64,000 nucleotides of DNA, from contig QMIT01000007.1 of NCBI GenBank assembly GCA_024434115.1, forward strand, positions 280,262 to 344,261, written 5' to 3'. The stretch comes from Chloroflexota bacterium (GTDB lineage Bacteria; Chloroflexota; Anaerolineae; Aggregatilineales; J027). The notes beneath the pieces are model-generated. The model saw only the letters and a list, made by a program, of their open reading frames with translations, ran no database searches and was not told the DNA's origin. The position numbers and the translations under genes were made by a program. Numbering within the stretch: position 1 is the first letter of the stretch; every line of letters starts with the position of its first letter. This document shows positions 44,049 to 51,901 of the stretch, in pieces.

Positions 44049-44987
44049 TTATGAGCGCAGATGTCGGAGTGCCTCAAAATGTTGCCGTTCTTCATCTGAC
44101 AATCGCTCTGGCAAACGCACATTGGCGGTTGCGTACAAGTCACCCGCTTCGGAGGGGTTCTTCAATTTGGGCATCCCTTTGCCGCGCAGCCGGAAGCGTC
44201 GTCCGTTTTGCGTCTCCGCCGGGATGTTTAGATTCACCGGGCCATCCAGCGTCGTCACACTGGCAACTCCGCCCAAAATCGCCGTGTAGAGCGGGAGGTC
44301 AAATTCGGTATAGAGATCATCGCCGCGCAGTTCAAAGCGCTCGTCTGGCAAAACTTCGATCACTAGATACAGATCGCCACGTTCTGCGCCATTCCATCCC
44401 GGTTGACCCATGCCTGCCAGACGAATTTTGGAACTCGTCTTGACGCCAGCGGGAATTTTAACTTGCTGGGTTTGCCCATCTTTCGAGATTTGGCGTGTCG
44501 TTCCATGATAGGCTTCACCGAGCGTAATCTGAAGTGGCTGTTGAATATCTTGTCCACGACGGGGTTGAGCGCTTCGGCGACCCGTGCCGCCAACATTGCC
44601 GCCAAACAAAGTCTCAAAAAAATCTGAGAACCCGCCATTGCCGCCAAACAAATCTTCAAGGTCTTCGACATTGGTATAGGTGGTATAACCGCCCGGAGTG
44701 CCACCTCCAGCCCTCGACCATGCACTCCAATCGAAACCACCCGCGCCACCCCCCTGTTGATAACGCTCCCATTCACGACCAAAACGATCATATTTGGCGC
44801 GTTTTTCAGGATCGCCCAACACTTGATAGGCTTCGTTAACCTCTTTGATTTTTTCTTGGGCTTCTTTGTTATTCGGATTTGTATCGGGGTGATATTGACG
44901 GGCCAAGCGCCGATAGGCCTTTTTAATTTCTTTATCGTCGGCGCTACGCGACACACCTAAAATTTGATAATAGTCCTTGTAGTCCAC
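44049..44987 (-). CDS. cbpA: DnaJ-class co-chaperone without zinc finger (CbpA-like)
   Basis: Co-chaperone of DnaK, 312 residues: J domain (1-70) with His33-Pro34-Asp35 in ARQYHPDTN, a Gly-rich linker with several Phe ([18 protein letters not shown]), and a DnaJ C-terminal substrate domain ([16 protein letters not shown] onward). The CXXCXGXG zinc repeats of DnaJ are absent, which makes it the CbpA type. It is 196 bp downstream of trxA on the same strand, with the trxA terminator between them, and near hrcA, so heat-shock control is plausible. A CIRCE-like inverted repeat is at 45050-45078. Confidence 0.93.
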   Translation of the reverse strand: MDYKDYYQILGVSRSADDKEIKKAYRRLARQYHPDTNPNNKEAQEKIKEVNEAYQVLGDPEKRAKYDRFGREWERYQQGGGAGGFDWSAWSRAGGGTPGGYTTYTNVEDLEDLFGGNGGFSDFFETLFGGNVGGTGRRSAQPRRGQDIQQPLQITLGEAYHGTTRQISKDGQTQQVKIPAGVKTSSKIRLAGMGQPGWNGAERGDLYLVIEVLPDERFELRGDDLYTEFDLPLYTAILGGVASVTTLDGPVNLNIPAETQNGRRFRLRGKGMPKLKNPSEAGDLYATANVRLPERLSDEERQHFEALRHLRS

Positions 44988-45049
44988 TGCTGTCCCCTAC
45001 ACACACTACAAAATGTCCCTTTGATTTGGAATAAGTCCTAGTGTAGAGA

Positions 45050-45078
45050 TTAGCATAGGAGTGTTAGAGTAATGCTAG
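45050..45078. promoter_or_regulatory. CIRCE-like inverted repeat upstream of cbpA
   Basis: TTAGCA (45050-45055) and TGCTAG (45073-45078) are inverted, 17 bp apart; TAGCAT/ATGCTA is the perfect core. The consensus CIRCE operator has TTAGCA and TGCTAA 15 bp apart with CTC/GAG inside, so this is two bases too long and degenerate. It lies 63 bp before the cbpA start, and hrcA is only 560 bp away, so a relaxed HrcA site is possible. Confidence 0.35.
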
Positions 45079-45114
45079 AACAATCAATGGAAAACTATTA
45101 GAAATAGGGAGGTG

Positions 45115-45154
45115 AAAAAACAAAAGATGCCGCATTCAAGCGAAAACGGCATCT
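45115..45154 (-). terminator. Intrinsic terminator of trxA
   Basis: On the minus strand AGATGCCG (plus 45147-45154) and CGGCATCT (plus 45125-45132) form a perfect 8-bp stem followed by TTTGTTTTTT. It lies 30 bp past the trxA stop. Confidence 0.85.
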
Positions 45155-45183
45155 GGAGTATTCAAGCGATGGGCAGTTAGGGT

Positions 45184-45513
45184 CTAGCTTAGGTGGCGCT
45201 CAATCTTGCTTAGGATACGGTCTTTGTTCTGGAAGCCAACCACCCGCTCAACGGGTTGACCACCCTTAAACAAAATCAGGGTTGGGATGCCCATGATGCC
45301 ATATTGCTGCAAAATATCCTGATTGAGATCGGCATCCAGCTTGCCCACACGCAGCTTGCCTTGAAGTTCGGTTGAAATTTCGTCCACAATTGGGCCAATC
45401 ATCTTACAAGGCCCGCACCATTCCGCCCAAAAGTCCACCAAAACCGGAGTCTCTGAATTTAAGACTTCAGTCTGAAAATTGTCGCCTGTTACCTCAAAGG
45501 TCTTTTGACCCAT
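45184..45513 (-). CDS. trxA: Thioredoxin (TrxA)
   Basis: Cytoplasmic dithiol reductase, 109 residues, with the active site WCGPC (Cys33, Cys36) and the cis-Pro motif MGIPTLILFKGG. ATG 45513 is used because TTAGGAG lies just upstream; six extra residues from 45531 would cover that site. Divergent from hrcA, about 120 bp apart, and ended by its own terminator at 45115. Confidence 0.96.
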   Translation of the reverse strand: MGQKTFEVTGDNFQTEVLNSETPVLVDFWAEWCGPCKMIGPIVDEISTELQGKLRVGKLDADLNQDILQQYGIMGIPTLILFKGGQPVERVVGFQNKDRILSKIERHLS

Positions 45514-45634
45514 TGCAACTTCTCCTAACACTTGATTGATTGGATGATGGTAAGGTCGGAAAATTGGACTGTCAACAGTATTTTTGTTAAATTTTTACCA
45601 ATCGTATTTTGCAAAAGTAGTTTCGAGTCATATT

Positions 45635-46750
45635 ATGACAGATGCTTCACTGCACAAAAACCTTACTGAACGCCAAGAGCAACTGCTGGCTTCGCTGATT
45701 CGGGCCTATATCGCCCGCCCCGAACCCGTTAGTTCCAAAACCTTGACGCTGACCACTGAACGCAACCTCAGCAGCGCCACCATTCGGAATGAAATGGTGG
45801 TACTCGAGGAAAAAGGCTATATCCGTTCACCCCATACCTCCGCAGGACGGATTCCCACTGAGGACGGGTATCGCTATTTTGTACAATATTTGTTGAGCAA
45901 CCCCAGCCTGCCCTTGCCAGAAGTCGAATCCATCCAGTCGCAACTGCGTGATACCCCGCTTGAGATGGAATCGTGGTTGCAAACTGCGACGCTTATTCTT
46001 GCCAAACAAACGCGCAGTGCCGCATTGGTGACAGAACCACGTGTTTGGGCCGAGCAACGCTTTAAACACATCGAACTCATTAGCACACATGGCAGGCTCA
46101 TTTTGATGGTCTTGGTGCTTTCAACAGGCAGTGTACACCAACAAATGCTGGTTATGTCCGAGGCCATTCCACAACCCATTTTGACCCAAGCCTCCGATTT
46201 GCTCAATCGGGTATGTGTAGATCAACTCGTGCAGGGGGTACGCGATCGCAGTCGAGGGTTATCCAGCATCTTGGCGCAAGAAATTGGGGAGTTAGCGGCG
46301 GATGCCCTGCAACAAGTCAGCGAATTGAGCAGCAAAATTCTCTATCGCGCCGGATTAAGTAATGTTTTGCCGGAATTTCAAGGCGAAGAGGGGGTACGAC
46401 AAGCCTTGCAAGTTTTGGAGGGTCAGGTTGGGTTGGATGAAATTTTGAGCGAGATGGCAGATAAACAAATCGGCGGGGTGCAGGTTATTGTGGGTGGAGA
46501 GGGCCGCTGGGAGCAATTTAGCAATCTCAGCTTGGTGCTAGGTCGCTATGGCACAAGTCGGCTGATGGGGGCAATTGGTGTCATTGGCCCAACACGCCTT
46601 CATTACGATAATGCCATCTCTACTGTGAGTTATATCGCTGGGCAGGTCAGTGAATTTCTGTACGACCTGCATGGCGAGGGCAGAGAAGAAGAAAATGGGG
46701 AATCTTCACAAGACGCCGAAGCATCTCAAACAGGGGATGTTCAAGAATGA
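45635..46750 (+). CDS. hrcA: Heat-inducible transcription repressor HrcA
   Basis: Repressor that binds CIRCE operators in front of heat-shock genes. From ATG 45635 it has 371 residues: N-terminal winged helix (LTERQEQLLASLIRAYIARPEPVSSK, in part), the family motif LSSATIRNEMVVLEEKGYI, SPHTSAGRIPTEDGYRYFV, a GAF-like core and the C-terminal YDNAISTVSYIA. The usual partners grpE and dnaK are not adjacent; cbpA and trxA are. No consensus CIRCE is seen before hrcA itself. Its stop overlaps the next gene start (ATGA). Confidence 0.95.
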   Translation: MTDASLHKNLTERQEQLLASLIRAYIARPEPVSSKTLTLTTERNLSSATIRNEMVVLEEKGYIRSPHTSAGRIPTEDGYRYFVQYLLSNPSLPLPEVESIQSQLRDTPLEMESWLQTATLILAKQTRSAALVTEPRVWAEQRFKHIELISTHGRLILMVLVLSTGSVHQQMLVMSEAIPQPILTQASDLLNRVCVDQLVQGVRDRSRGLSSILAQEIGELAADALQQVSELSSKILYRAGLSNVLPEFQGEEGVRQALQVLEGQVGLDEILSEMADKQIGGVQVIVGGEGRWEQFSNLSLVLGRYGTSRLMGAIGVIGPTRLHYDNAISTVSYIAGQVSEFLYDLHGEGREEENGESSQDAEASQTGDVQE

Positions 46751-47073
46751 ACATAGTAGCGGCAGTTTTGCTGGCAATTTTTGCGCTGATTCATGCTGTC
46801 CCAATGGGATTGGCTTTTAGGGAGCAGAAAATCCCACTCCTCAATTTCGGTCTCTGTATGCTGGGGGCATTGAATATCTTGGTGGGGATTTTTATGGCTA
46901 CACAGGATGTCACACTTGGCGCACTGGCAGCAGCCATTGGCGTTATTTCGATTGATATAGCCGCCATCTTGAATGGCTATACACTCAACGAAAATGGCCC
47001 CAATTGGGTACATCATGGAGTACGAGCGGGCATCAGTGTTTTTCTGGTCGGGTTATTGGCACTTTATTCGTAG
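46747..47073 (+). CDS. Small hypothetical four-helix membrane protein
   Basis: A 108-residue protein with about four membrane segments: VAAVLLAIFALIHAVPMG, LNFGLCMLGALNILVGIFM, LGALAAAIGVISIDIAAIL and AGISVFLVGLLALYS. No named family recognised. It overlaps the hrcA stop by 4 bp and is therefore translated from the hrcA transcript. Its stop is one base from the convergent otsB stop. Confidence 0.65.
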   Translation: MNIVAAVLLAIFALIHAVPMGLAFREQKIPLLNFGLCMLGALNILVGIFMATQDVTLGALAAAIGVISIDIAAILNGYTLNENGPNWVHHGVRAGISVFLVGLLALYS

Positions 47074-47074
47074 A

Positions 47075-47920
47075 TCAACCACCGCGCTCACGGGCAAGGG
47101 ACAGGGTTTCGGACAGCCACCCCAAAAAGGCTTCGACATCATTGACATCGTTAATTAACACATCCGCCGATGTTTGAAGTACACCTGCCATCTCAGGTTC
47201 GGAATTCAAAACACCGCAGCCTACTGCATAACAATTTTCACTTGAACGCAGTTTTTGAACCATGTTGAGTGGATCAAGGTCGCTTTGGTCATCCCCAATG
47301 TACAGTAGCGCGTCCAATTGCGCTTCTTCAACAATCTGGGCAATAACAGTTGATTTGTTGACTTCCAGCGGAGGACGAATTTCAAAGAGGCGTTTGCCCA
47401 ATTTAACCATGAGGCCATGTCGGGAAGCGACTTCTCGGACAATCGGCTCTAAACTTTCCGCAGCGGCTTCCGGTTGAGGGGTAAAGCGATAATTAATTGA
47501 GGCTGTCGCATACTTATCTTCAATCCACATGCCAACCGTCATATGGGGGCGCAGTTCATCGAGCGCGGCGGCAAGGGCTTTGCGATGTTGGCGCACATTT
47601 TCATTCAGTACGCGACCACCCCCCACCCATCGCTCTAGGCCATTGTTACCAATATAGACGACTCCCGGCACCGCGACCCGTGCTTGCAGATCACGCACCG
47701 CACGACCCGAAACCACCGCCACCATTGGCAGCATCAACACAAATGTGCCCAACAATTCGCGGTTGCGTGGCGTAACGACTGCCGCTTCCGGCGTTTCAGC
47801 GATATGGCTAATTGTGCCATCCATATCGGTGATGATGCCAAGTCGTTTGGCTTTAAAAAGAGGTTGCAGCAGAGTATTGGTTACAGATCGCCAGTGAAGG
47901 GAAGATGTCTTGGTTTGCAT
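47075..47920 (-). CDS. otsB: Trehalose-6-phosphate phosphatase (OtsB)
   Basis: HAD-superfamily phosphatase that releases trehalose. From ATG 47920 it has 281 residues with motif I ITDMDGTISHIA near 30, the OtsB motif AVVSGRAVRDLQARV, the family segment GNNGLERW and motif IV YIGDDQSDLDPL. The trehalose-6-phosphate synthase gene (otsA) is not in the window. The start lacks a good ribosome site; the longer frame from 47983 is less likely because its extra residues look non-coding. The 287-bp region upstream (47921-48207) is A+T-rich and holds nothing I can name. Confidence 0.85.
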   Translation of the reverse strand: MQTKTSSLHWRSVTNTLLQPLFKAKRLGIITDMDGTISHIAETPEAAVVTPRNRELLGTFVLMLPMVAVVSGRAVRDLQARVAVPGVVYIGNNGLERWVGGGRVLNENVRQHRKALAAALDELRPHMTVGMWIEDKYATASINYRFTPQPEAAAESLEPIVREVASRHGLMVKLGKRLFEIRPPLEVNKSTVIAQIVEEAQLDALLYIGDDQSDLDPLNMVQKLRSSENCYAVGCGVLNSEPEMAGVLQTSADVLINDVNDVEAFLGWLSETLSLARERGG

Positions 47921-48207
47921 ATATGTCGTGTTAGCCTGCCTTATACCACTGCAACGGGAGGTTGCCCAGTGTACTTCTACCAAATATCGCTACTGGATTT
48001 TCCTTGATCATCTACAAAGTAGTTTTAAGAAGAAAGCTCGTAATAACCAAAAAGATTTTTTGTACCTTCATGATCAAGGACTGCCGATCTGCGACGAGGT
48101 AAAAAATATTCAGGCAAGTCACTAACTGGCTTTTTGAGTATCCCTAATACAATAATAAATGGAACGGCCATTCTTTGCAACAAAAACTCGTGCTCCATGC
48201 AATATCG

Positions 48208-49353
48208 TCAGGGAGCAGAAACCGTTACATCCAAAAACGCGATATTGTTGGCTTCATTCGTCTCGGTCACTTTATTATCAAAATCCACCTGATACAAGAT
48301 ACGTTGGGTTCCGGGTGCGTTAAAGGTAATGTTTAATCCATTTTGAGGCACGGTTGTCGCCGCACCGGGGGCAAGATTGGGTACATTTACGGTCACTTGC
48401 TCCCCACCCGGTAATGCAATCAATACATCAAATGAACCGCTGTCGCGTCCTCCATCATTTCGGATCAGTAGAGTATAGACAGCCGTACCTGTGCCATTCG
48501 AGCCAAGCTGAACCTGCAATAGACCACTTGGGCTGAGGGCTACCAAATCAGTGGGCTGTGTCTGTGGCTGGCTAGGAGTTGTCGCTGTTGGAGTCGGTGT
48601 TGAAGGGGCTGCCAAGACGGGAATAGTATTGCAATTCCCTGTCAATGTGACATAGGCCGCCGAAATCCAGCCAATTTGCGGGCTGGTCGTATCTTGCACC
48701 TGATACCAACTGCTATCCGAAAGACGGGCCAGCACAACCGGGGTTTCATTGACGACAAATTCGGTAATCACGTTGTCACGGGTGGTATCCGGCTGTGAGC
48801 GCATCCGCAACCCATTGATGTCTACACGGGCACGGCAGGTGGGGTCAACTGTGGGTACACCTGTCGGAAAGCCCCCTGTGCCACTGGGGTTGGTAGCGGC
48901 GAGTGTTGGGGCAACCGCAGAGTCAGTGACATTGATTTGTAGCGTTGCCGCAAGCCCCTGCGTAAATCCACGATACGGACGCACTGTTAGGGTATAAGTA
49001 CCGGGTACGGATGAGGCCGTCCACGTAAGGTTCACCGTCAGTTCTTTATCACCAGTCGGAGAAGCGGAAGGCTTTTGGTCAACTATAATATTGTTCACCA
49101 TAAGCTCAACCCGAGTAATACCCGAACCGCTGGGATCAGTGGCTTTCACTTGCAATGTGACGGCTGAATTACGTGGAACGCTAGTATTGGAGGCAGGCGA
49201 TTCGATGGTCACGGAAGGATTACCAGAATTGGCTTGGCCGCCGTTTCCCCCATCCTCCTCGCTGCGTGACAAATTACAGGCAAGCATCGCCAACATTAAG
49301 ATCACTATCATCAGCAGGATTGACCTGATAGACTGCGGCTTGCCGTGCCTCAT
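48208..49353 (-). CDS. Lipoprotein with Ig-like, SH3 and CARDB domains
   Basis: Predicted surface lipoprotein of 381 residues. The signal ends in lipobox LAML-AC with Cys26. The exported part has an Ig-like domain (about 47-145, ASNTSVPRNSAVTLQVKA), a bacterial SH3 domain (about 173-245, LRMRSQPDTTRDN and SSWYQVQD), and a CARDB domain (about 270-380, LLIRNDGGRDSG and YQVDFDNKVTETNEANNIAF). ATG 49353 is preferred because GGAG precedes it and it gives the lipoprotein signal; the longer frame from 49590 runs through non-coding sequence. It is divergent from the Q/P-rich membrane protein. Confidence 0.85.
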   Translation of the reverse strand: MRHGKPQSIRSILLMIVILMLAMLACNLSRSEEDGGNGGQANSGNPSVTIESPASNTSVPRNSAVTLQVKATDPSGSGITRVELMVNNIIVDQKPSASPTGDKELTVNLTWTASSVPGTYTLTVRPYRGFTQGLAATLQINVTDSAVAPTLAATNPSGTGGFPTGVPTVDPTCRARVDINGLRMRSQPDTTRDNVITEFVVNETPVVLARLSDSSWYQVQDTTSPQIGWISAAYVTLTGNCNTIPVLAAPSTPTPTATTPSQPQTQPTDLVALSPSGLLQVQLGSNGTGTAVYTLLIRNDGGRDSGSFDVLIALPGGEQVTVNVPNLAPGAATTVPQNGLNITFNAPGTQRILYQVDFDNKVTETNEANNIAFLDVTVSAP

Positions 49354-49511
49354 AGTTAAACTCCAGTGAAGATGGTCGTTGATGCCGTTCCCTTCCACGG
49401 CGAAACGACTATGATTGTAGAACCTGATGTGAAGGTCTGCAACTAAAACCTTTGATTGTTCGGCGATATTATGAAAAACGTCTAGCTGAGTTTTACCTCC
49501 AACTTGCATCG

Positions 49512-49546
49512 TGCTACAATGCGTGAGAAATAAACTGGCGTATAAT
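49512..49546 (+). promoter_or_regulatory. Two -10 candidates before the Q/P-rich membrane protein
   Basis: An extended -10, TG-c-TACAAT (49512-49520), has TTTACC (49492-49497) 17 bp upstream. A second box, TATAAT, lies at 49541-49546, 43 bp before ATG 49589. Either could drive the 49589 gene and the following AAA+ gene. Confidence 0.5.
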
Positions 49547-49588
49547 GTAAAAACTTCGCCACACGTTTTACCATTGGAGGCAAACCTC

Positions 49589-50452
49589 ATGTCGAATCTA
49601 CCTCCGGTTGAACCGCCGGATTTACGTAATCGTCGTCAGCAAAATCAAGGCTACGCCCAAAACAATTACCCACCTCAAAACTCCGACAATTATCCGCCGC
49701 CGGGTCAACCTAGACCGCAGCAACCGCGTCAACAACCTCAACAACCGCAGCAGCCCAGCTATCCGCCACCCAATCAGGGCAATTATCCGCCGCCCGGTTA
49801 TAACCCGCCGCCGCAACAACCGCAGCAACCTCGGCCACAGCCGCGCCAACCACAGCAACCTCAACAACCAATCTATCCACCGCCGGGACAGCAACCACCC
49901 GCGTATACCCCCCAAGAACCGGAATGGGATGACCCCGTGCCGACAGCCCGACGTGGGGGTCAGCGTGGTTCATCCGCACCGAGCGCCCCCAGTGGATTGG
50001 AAGATGCGAATGCGCCAGATTTGCGCCGAGGCCGGAACTATGATAACTATGATACGCCGGGTCAACCTCCTGCTCGTCGCCGCACGGGTGGCGGTGGAAT
50101 TTTTAGCGAAGGTCAGTTCGAGGCCCTTGTGTGGGGTATCGTCGTGATAATGCTAGGTTTTTCGGTCATCCTAGCGCTGACTTCCAATCCGGATTGGCTG
50201 ACTTCCTATTGGCCCTTGTTCAGTGGTATTTTGTTATTTGGTTCAATTGTTTTCCAAAAGGCCATCATGGGTTGGCACATCAGTCCGCTTACCCAGTTAT
50301 TGGCAACCCTGCTCATTTCCTACAGCATTACCCAATTACTTGCAGGGACGAATGATGACAATGGCTTTTTAACCCTTGTCGCTTACTATCTCGGCACATG
50401 TATCATCACTGCCGGTATCATGATTTTGTCTGGTATTTTCCGCCGATCCTAG
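49589..50452 (+). CDS. Q/P-rich membrane protein
   Basis: A 287-residue protein of unknown family. Residues about 1-105 are extremely rich in Pro and Gln with YPPP and QQPQQP repeats; residues 105-170 are charged and Gly-rich; the C-terminal 110 residues hold about four membrane segments (ALVWGIVVIMLGFSVILAL, WPLFSGILLFGSIVF, LTQLLATLLISYSITQLL, YLGTCIITAGIMILSGIF). ATG 49589 follows TTGGAGG. The disordered head faces the cytosol or outside; topology is not known. The gene lies 21 bp before an AAA+ ATPase gene, so the two likely act together. The repeats resemble the FtsZ linker in composition. Confidence 0.75.
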   Translation: MSNLPPVEPPDLRNRRQQNQGYAQNNYPPQNSDNYPPPGQPRPQQPRQQPQQPQQPSYPPPNQGNYPPPGYNPPPQQPQQPRPQPRQPQQPQQPIYPPPGQQPPAYTPQEPEWDDPVPTARRGGQRGSSAPSAPSGLEDANAPDLRRGRNYDNYDTPGQPPARRRTGGGGIFSEGQFEALVWGIVVIMLGFSVILALTSNPDWLTSYWPLFSGILLFGSIVFQKAIMGWHISPLTQLLATLLISYSITQLLAGTNDDNGFLTLVAYYLGTCIITAGIMILSGIFRRS

Positions 50453-50473
50453 TTAGGGAGGACTGTTTCTTTT

Positions 50474-51856
50474 ATGGATGCAGAATTGACCACTGGTCGT
50501 TTGCAGAATAATCTCCAATATGCTCATCCACTCAGCCCGATTTTGCAAGCACCTGAAACTGCGAGCGATCTGGACATTCCAGTTTCCATTGTTATTGACA
50601 TCATTGTTCGCATCCTGTTTAACGAAGGCCAAGTGAGTGTCAAGCGCTTTGCAGACATTATCAAACTGGAACCCCAAACACTCGACAATATCCTCGAAAA
50701 ACTGCAATATGACAAGTTTGTCGAGGTTGCCAGCGCAGGCAAAATGGGGCGCTTCAGTTATGTCTACGCCTTAAGCGACGAAGGCACCAAACGTGCCCGT
50801 GAGGCAATGGAACGCAGTCAGTATATTGGCCCGGCCCCTGTGCCGATTGAAAAATATACCCAAGCGATTGTGCAGCAAACCAATTACAAGCTGCGGATGA
50901 CAGTGGATCAGGTCAAAAATTCGCTGAACCATCTTATATTGCCGGAAACTTTTCATCGGCGCATTGGCCCGGCGGTGAACTCTGGTACATCCCTGTTCTT
51001 ATATGGCCCGCCCGGTAACGGTAAAACGACGGTGGCCCAAGCGATTGCCAAACTCATCAGTGGGGCGGATCCGATTTGGATTCCTTACGCTGTCACTATC
51101 GCTGGGTTTATCGTCAATCTCTATGACCCGCTGTTGTTCGTGCCTGCCCAAGAAGGGCACCCGGTCATTGATGAAGTACGCAACATTGACCGTCGTTGGG
51201 GATTGTGGGATCGTCCGGCAGTCATGGTTGGCGGTGAATTGACGATGGCTGCACTTGACCTTCGGTACGACACCATCGCCAAATTTTATGAGGCACCCTT
51301 GCAATTTAAAGCCAATGGGGGGATGTTCCTGATTGACGACTTCGGACGGCAGATGGTTAGCCCGCAGGAACTGCTTAACCGCTGGATTGTGCCATTGGAA
51401 TCGGGGTATGATTTTTTACGACTGCGAACGGGGCAGACCTTGCAAGTGCCGTTCCGCCAACTGATTGTGTTCAGTACCAACCTTGACCCGAATCAATTGG
51501 TGGACGGGGCATTCCTGCGCCGTATCCAAATGAAAGTCGAGGTCGAAAGCCCAGATGAGCGCATGTTCTTCCAGATTTTCGCCCGTATGTCACAAGCGAT
51601 GAACGTGCCAATGGAAAAAGAGGGCTTTTTGCACTTGATCCAGCGTTGGTATCGGGAGACAGGACGTGAATTGCAGGCGGTTCATCCCCGCGATATTCTC
51701 AAAATTATCGTGGCAATGGCCGAATATGAAGGCATTCAGCCGCGCATGACACCCCAGATGATTGACGATGCGTGTAAAGCCTATTTTGTTCAAAGCAGCG
51801 GCATCAGCAATCCTAACTTCAATCCCAACATCCGACGGCTGCAACCTGAGGAATAG
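50474..51856 (+). CDS. Winged-helix AAA+ ATPase
   Basis: A 460-residue protein. Residues about 30-110 look like a winged helix-turn-helix (VSVKRFADIIKLEPQTLDNIL, in part, and SYVYALSDEGTKRAREAM). Residues about 150-400 are an AAA+ module with Walker A GPPGNGKT near 178, Walker B FLIDDFGRQM near 290, and sensor motif VFSTNLDPNQL near 335, with arginine finger FLRRIQMK. A DNA-linked remodelling or signalling ATPase is suggested, but no known family is named. It follows the Q/P-rich membrane protein by 21 bp and is ended by a terminator at 51871. Confidence 0.85.
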   Translation: MDAELTTGRLQNNLQYAHPLSPILQAPETASDLDIPVSIVIDIIVRILFNEGQVSVKRFADIIKLEPQTLDNILEKLQYDKFVEVASAGKMGRFSYVYALSDEGTKRAREAMERSQYIGPAPVPIEKYTQAIVQQTNYKLRMTVDQVKNSLNHLILPETFHRRIGPAVNSGTSLFLYGPPGNGKTTVAQAIAKLISGADPIWIPYAVTIAGFIVNLYDPLLFVPAQEGHPVIDEVRNIDRRWGLWDRPAVMVGGELTMAALDLRYDTIAKFYEAPLQFKANGGMFLIDDFGRQMVSPQELLNRWIVPLESGYDFLRLRTGQTLQVPFRQLIVFSTNLDPNQLVDGAFLRRIQMKVEVESPDERMFFQIFARMSQAMNVPMEKEGFLHLIQRWYRETGRELQAVHPRDILKIIVAMAEYEGIQPRMTPQMIDDACKAYFVQSSGISNPNFNPNIRRLQPEE

Positions 51857-51870
51857 ATCAAAACCAGGTG

Positions 51871-51899
51871 AGGGCAGGCAGACACACCCTGCCCTTTTT
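51871..51899 (+). terminator. Intrinsic terminator after the AAA+ ATPase gene
   Basis: AGGGCAGG (51871-51878) pairs with CCTGCCCT (51888-51895), then TTTTT. It lies at the convergent end with the FtsX permease gene. The stem is the same GGGCAGG type as at 35026 and 36674. Confidence 0.85.
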
Positions 51900-51901
51900 A
51901 A

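Noticed and set aside
43904..44143. Small minus-strand reading frame overlapping the cbpA 3' end
   Set aside because: It overlaps a certain gene on the same strand in another frame, has no ribosome site, and its Cys-rich peptide looks like a frame shadow.
48208..49590. A 460-residue version of the lipoprotein starting at 49590
   Set aside because: The first 79 residues look non-coding and hide the lipoprotein signal; GGAG and lipobox support ATG 49353. The longer form would also run into the divergent promoter region.
49608..50147. Arg/Asn-rich plus-strand frame inside the Q/P-rich membrane protein gene
   Set aside because: Frame shadow of CAA/CCG repeats; no ribosome site and no family resemblance.
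51871..51899. Idea that GGGCAGG hairpins are a CRISPR or mobile repeat
   Set aside because: The three copies are terminators with different loops and spacings, no spacers, no cas genes and no transposase are present in the window.
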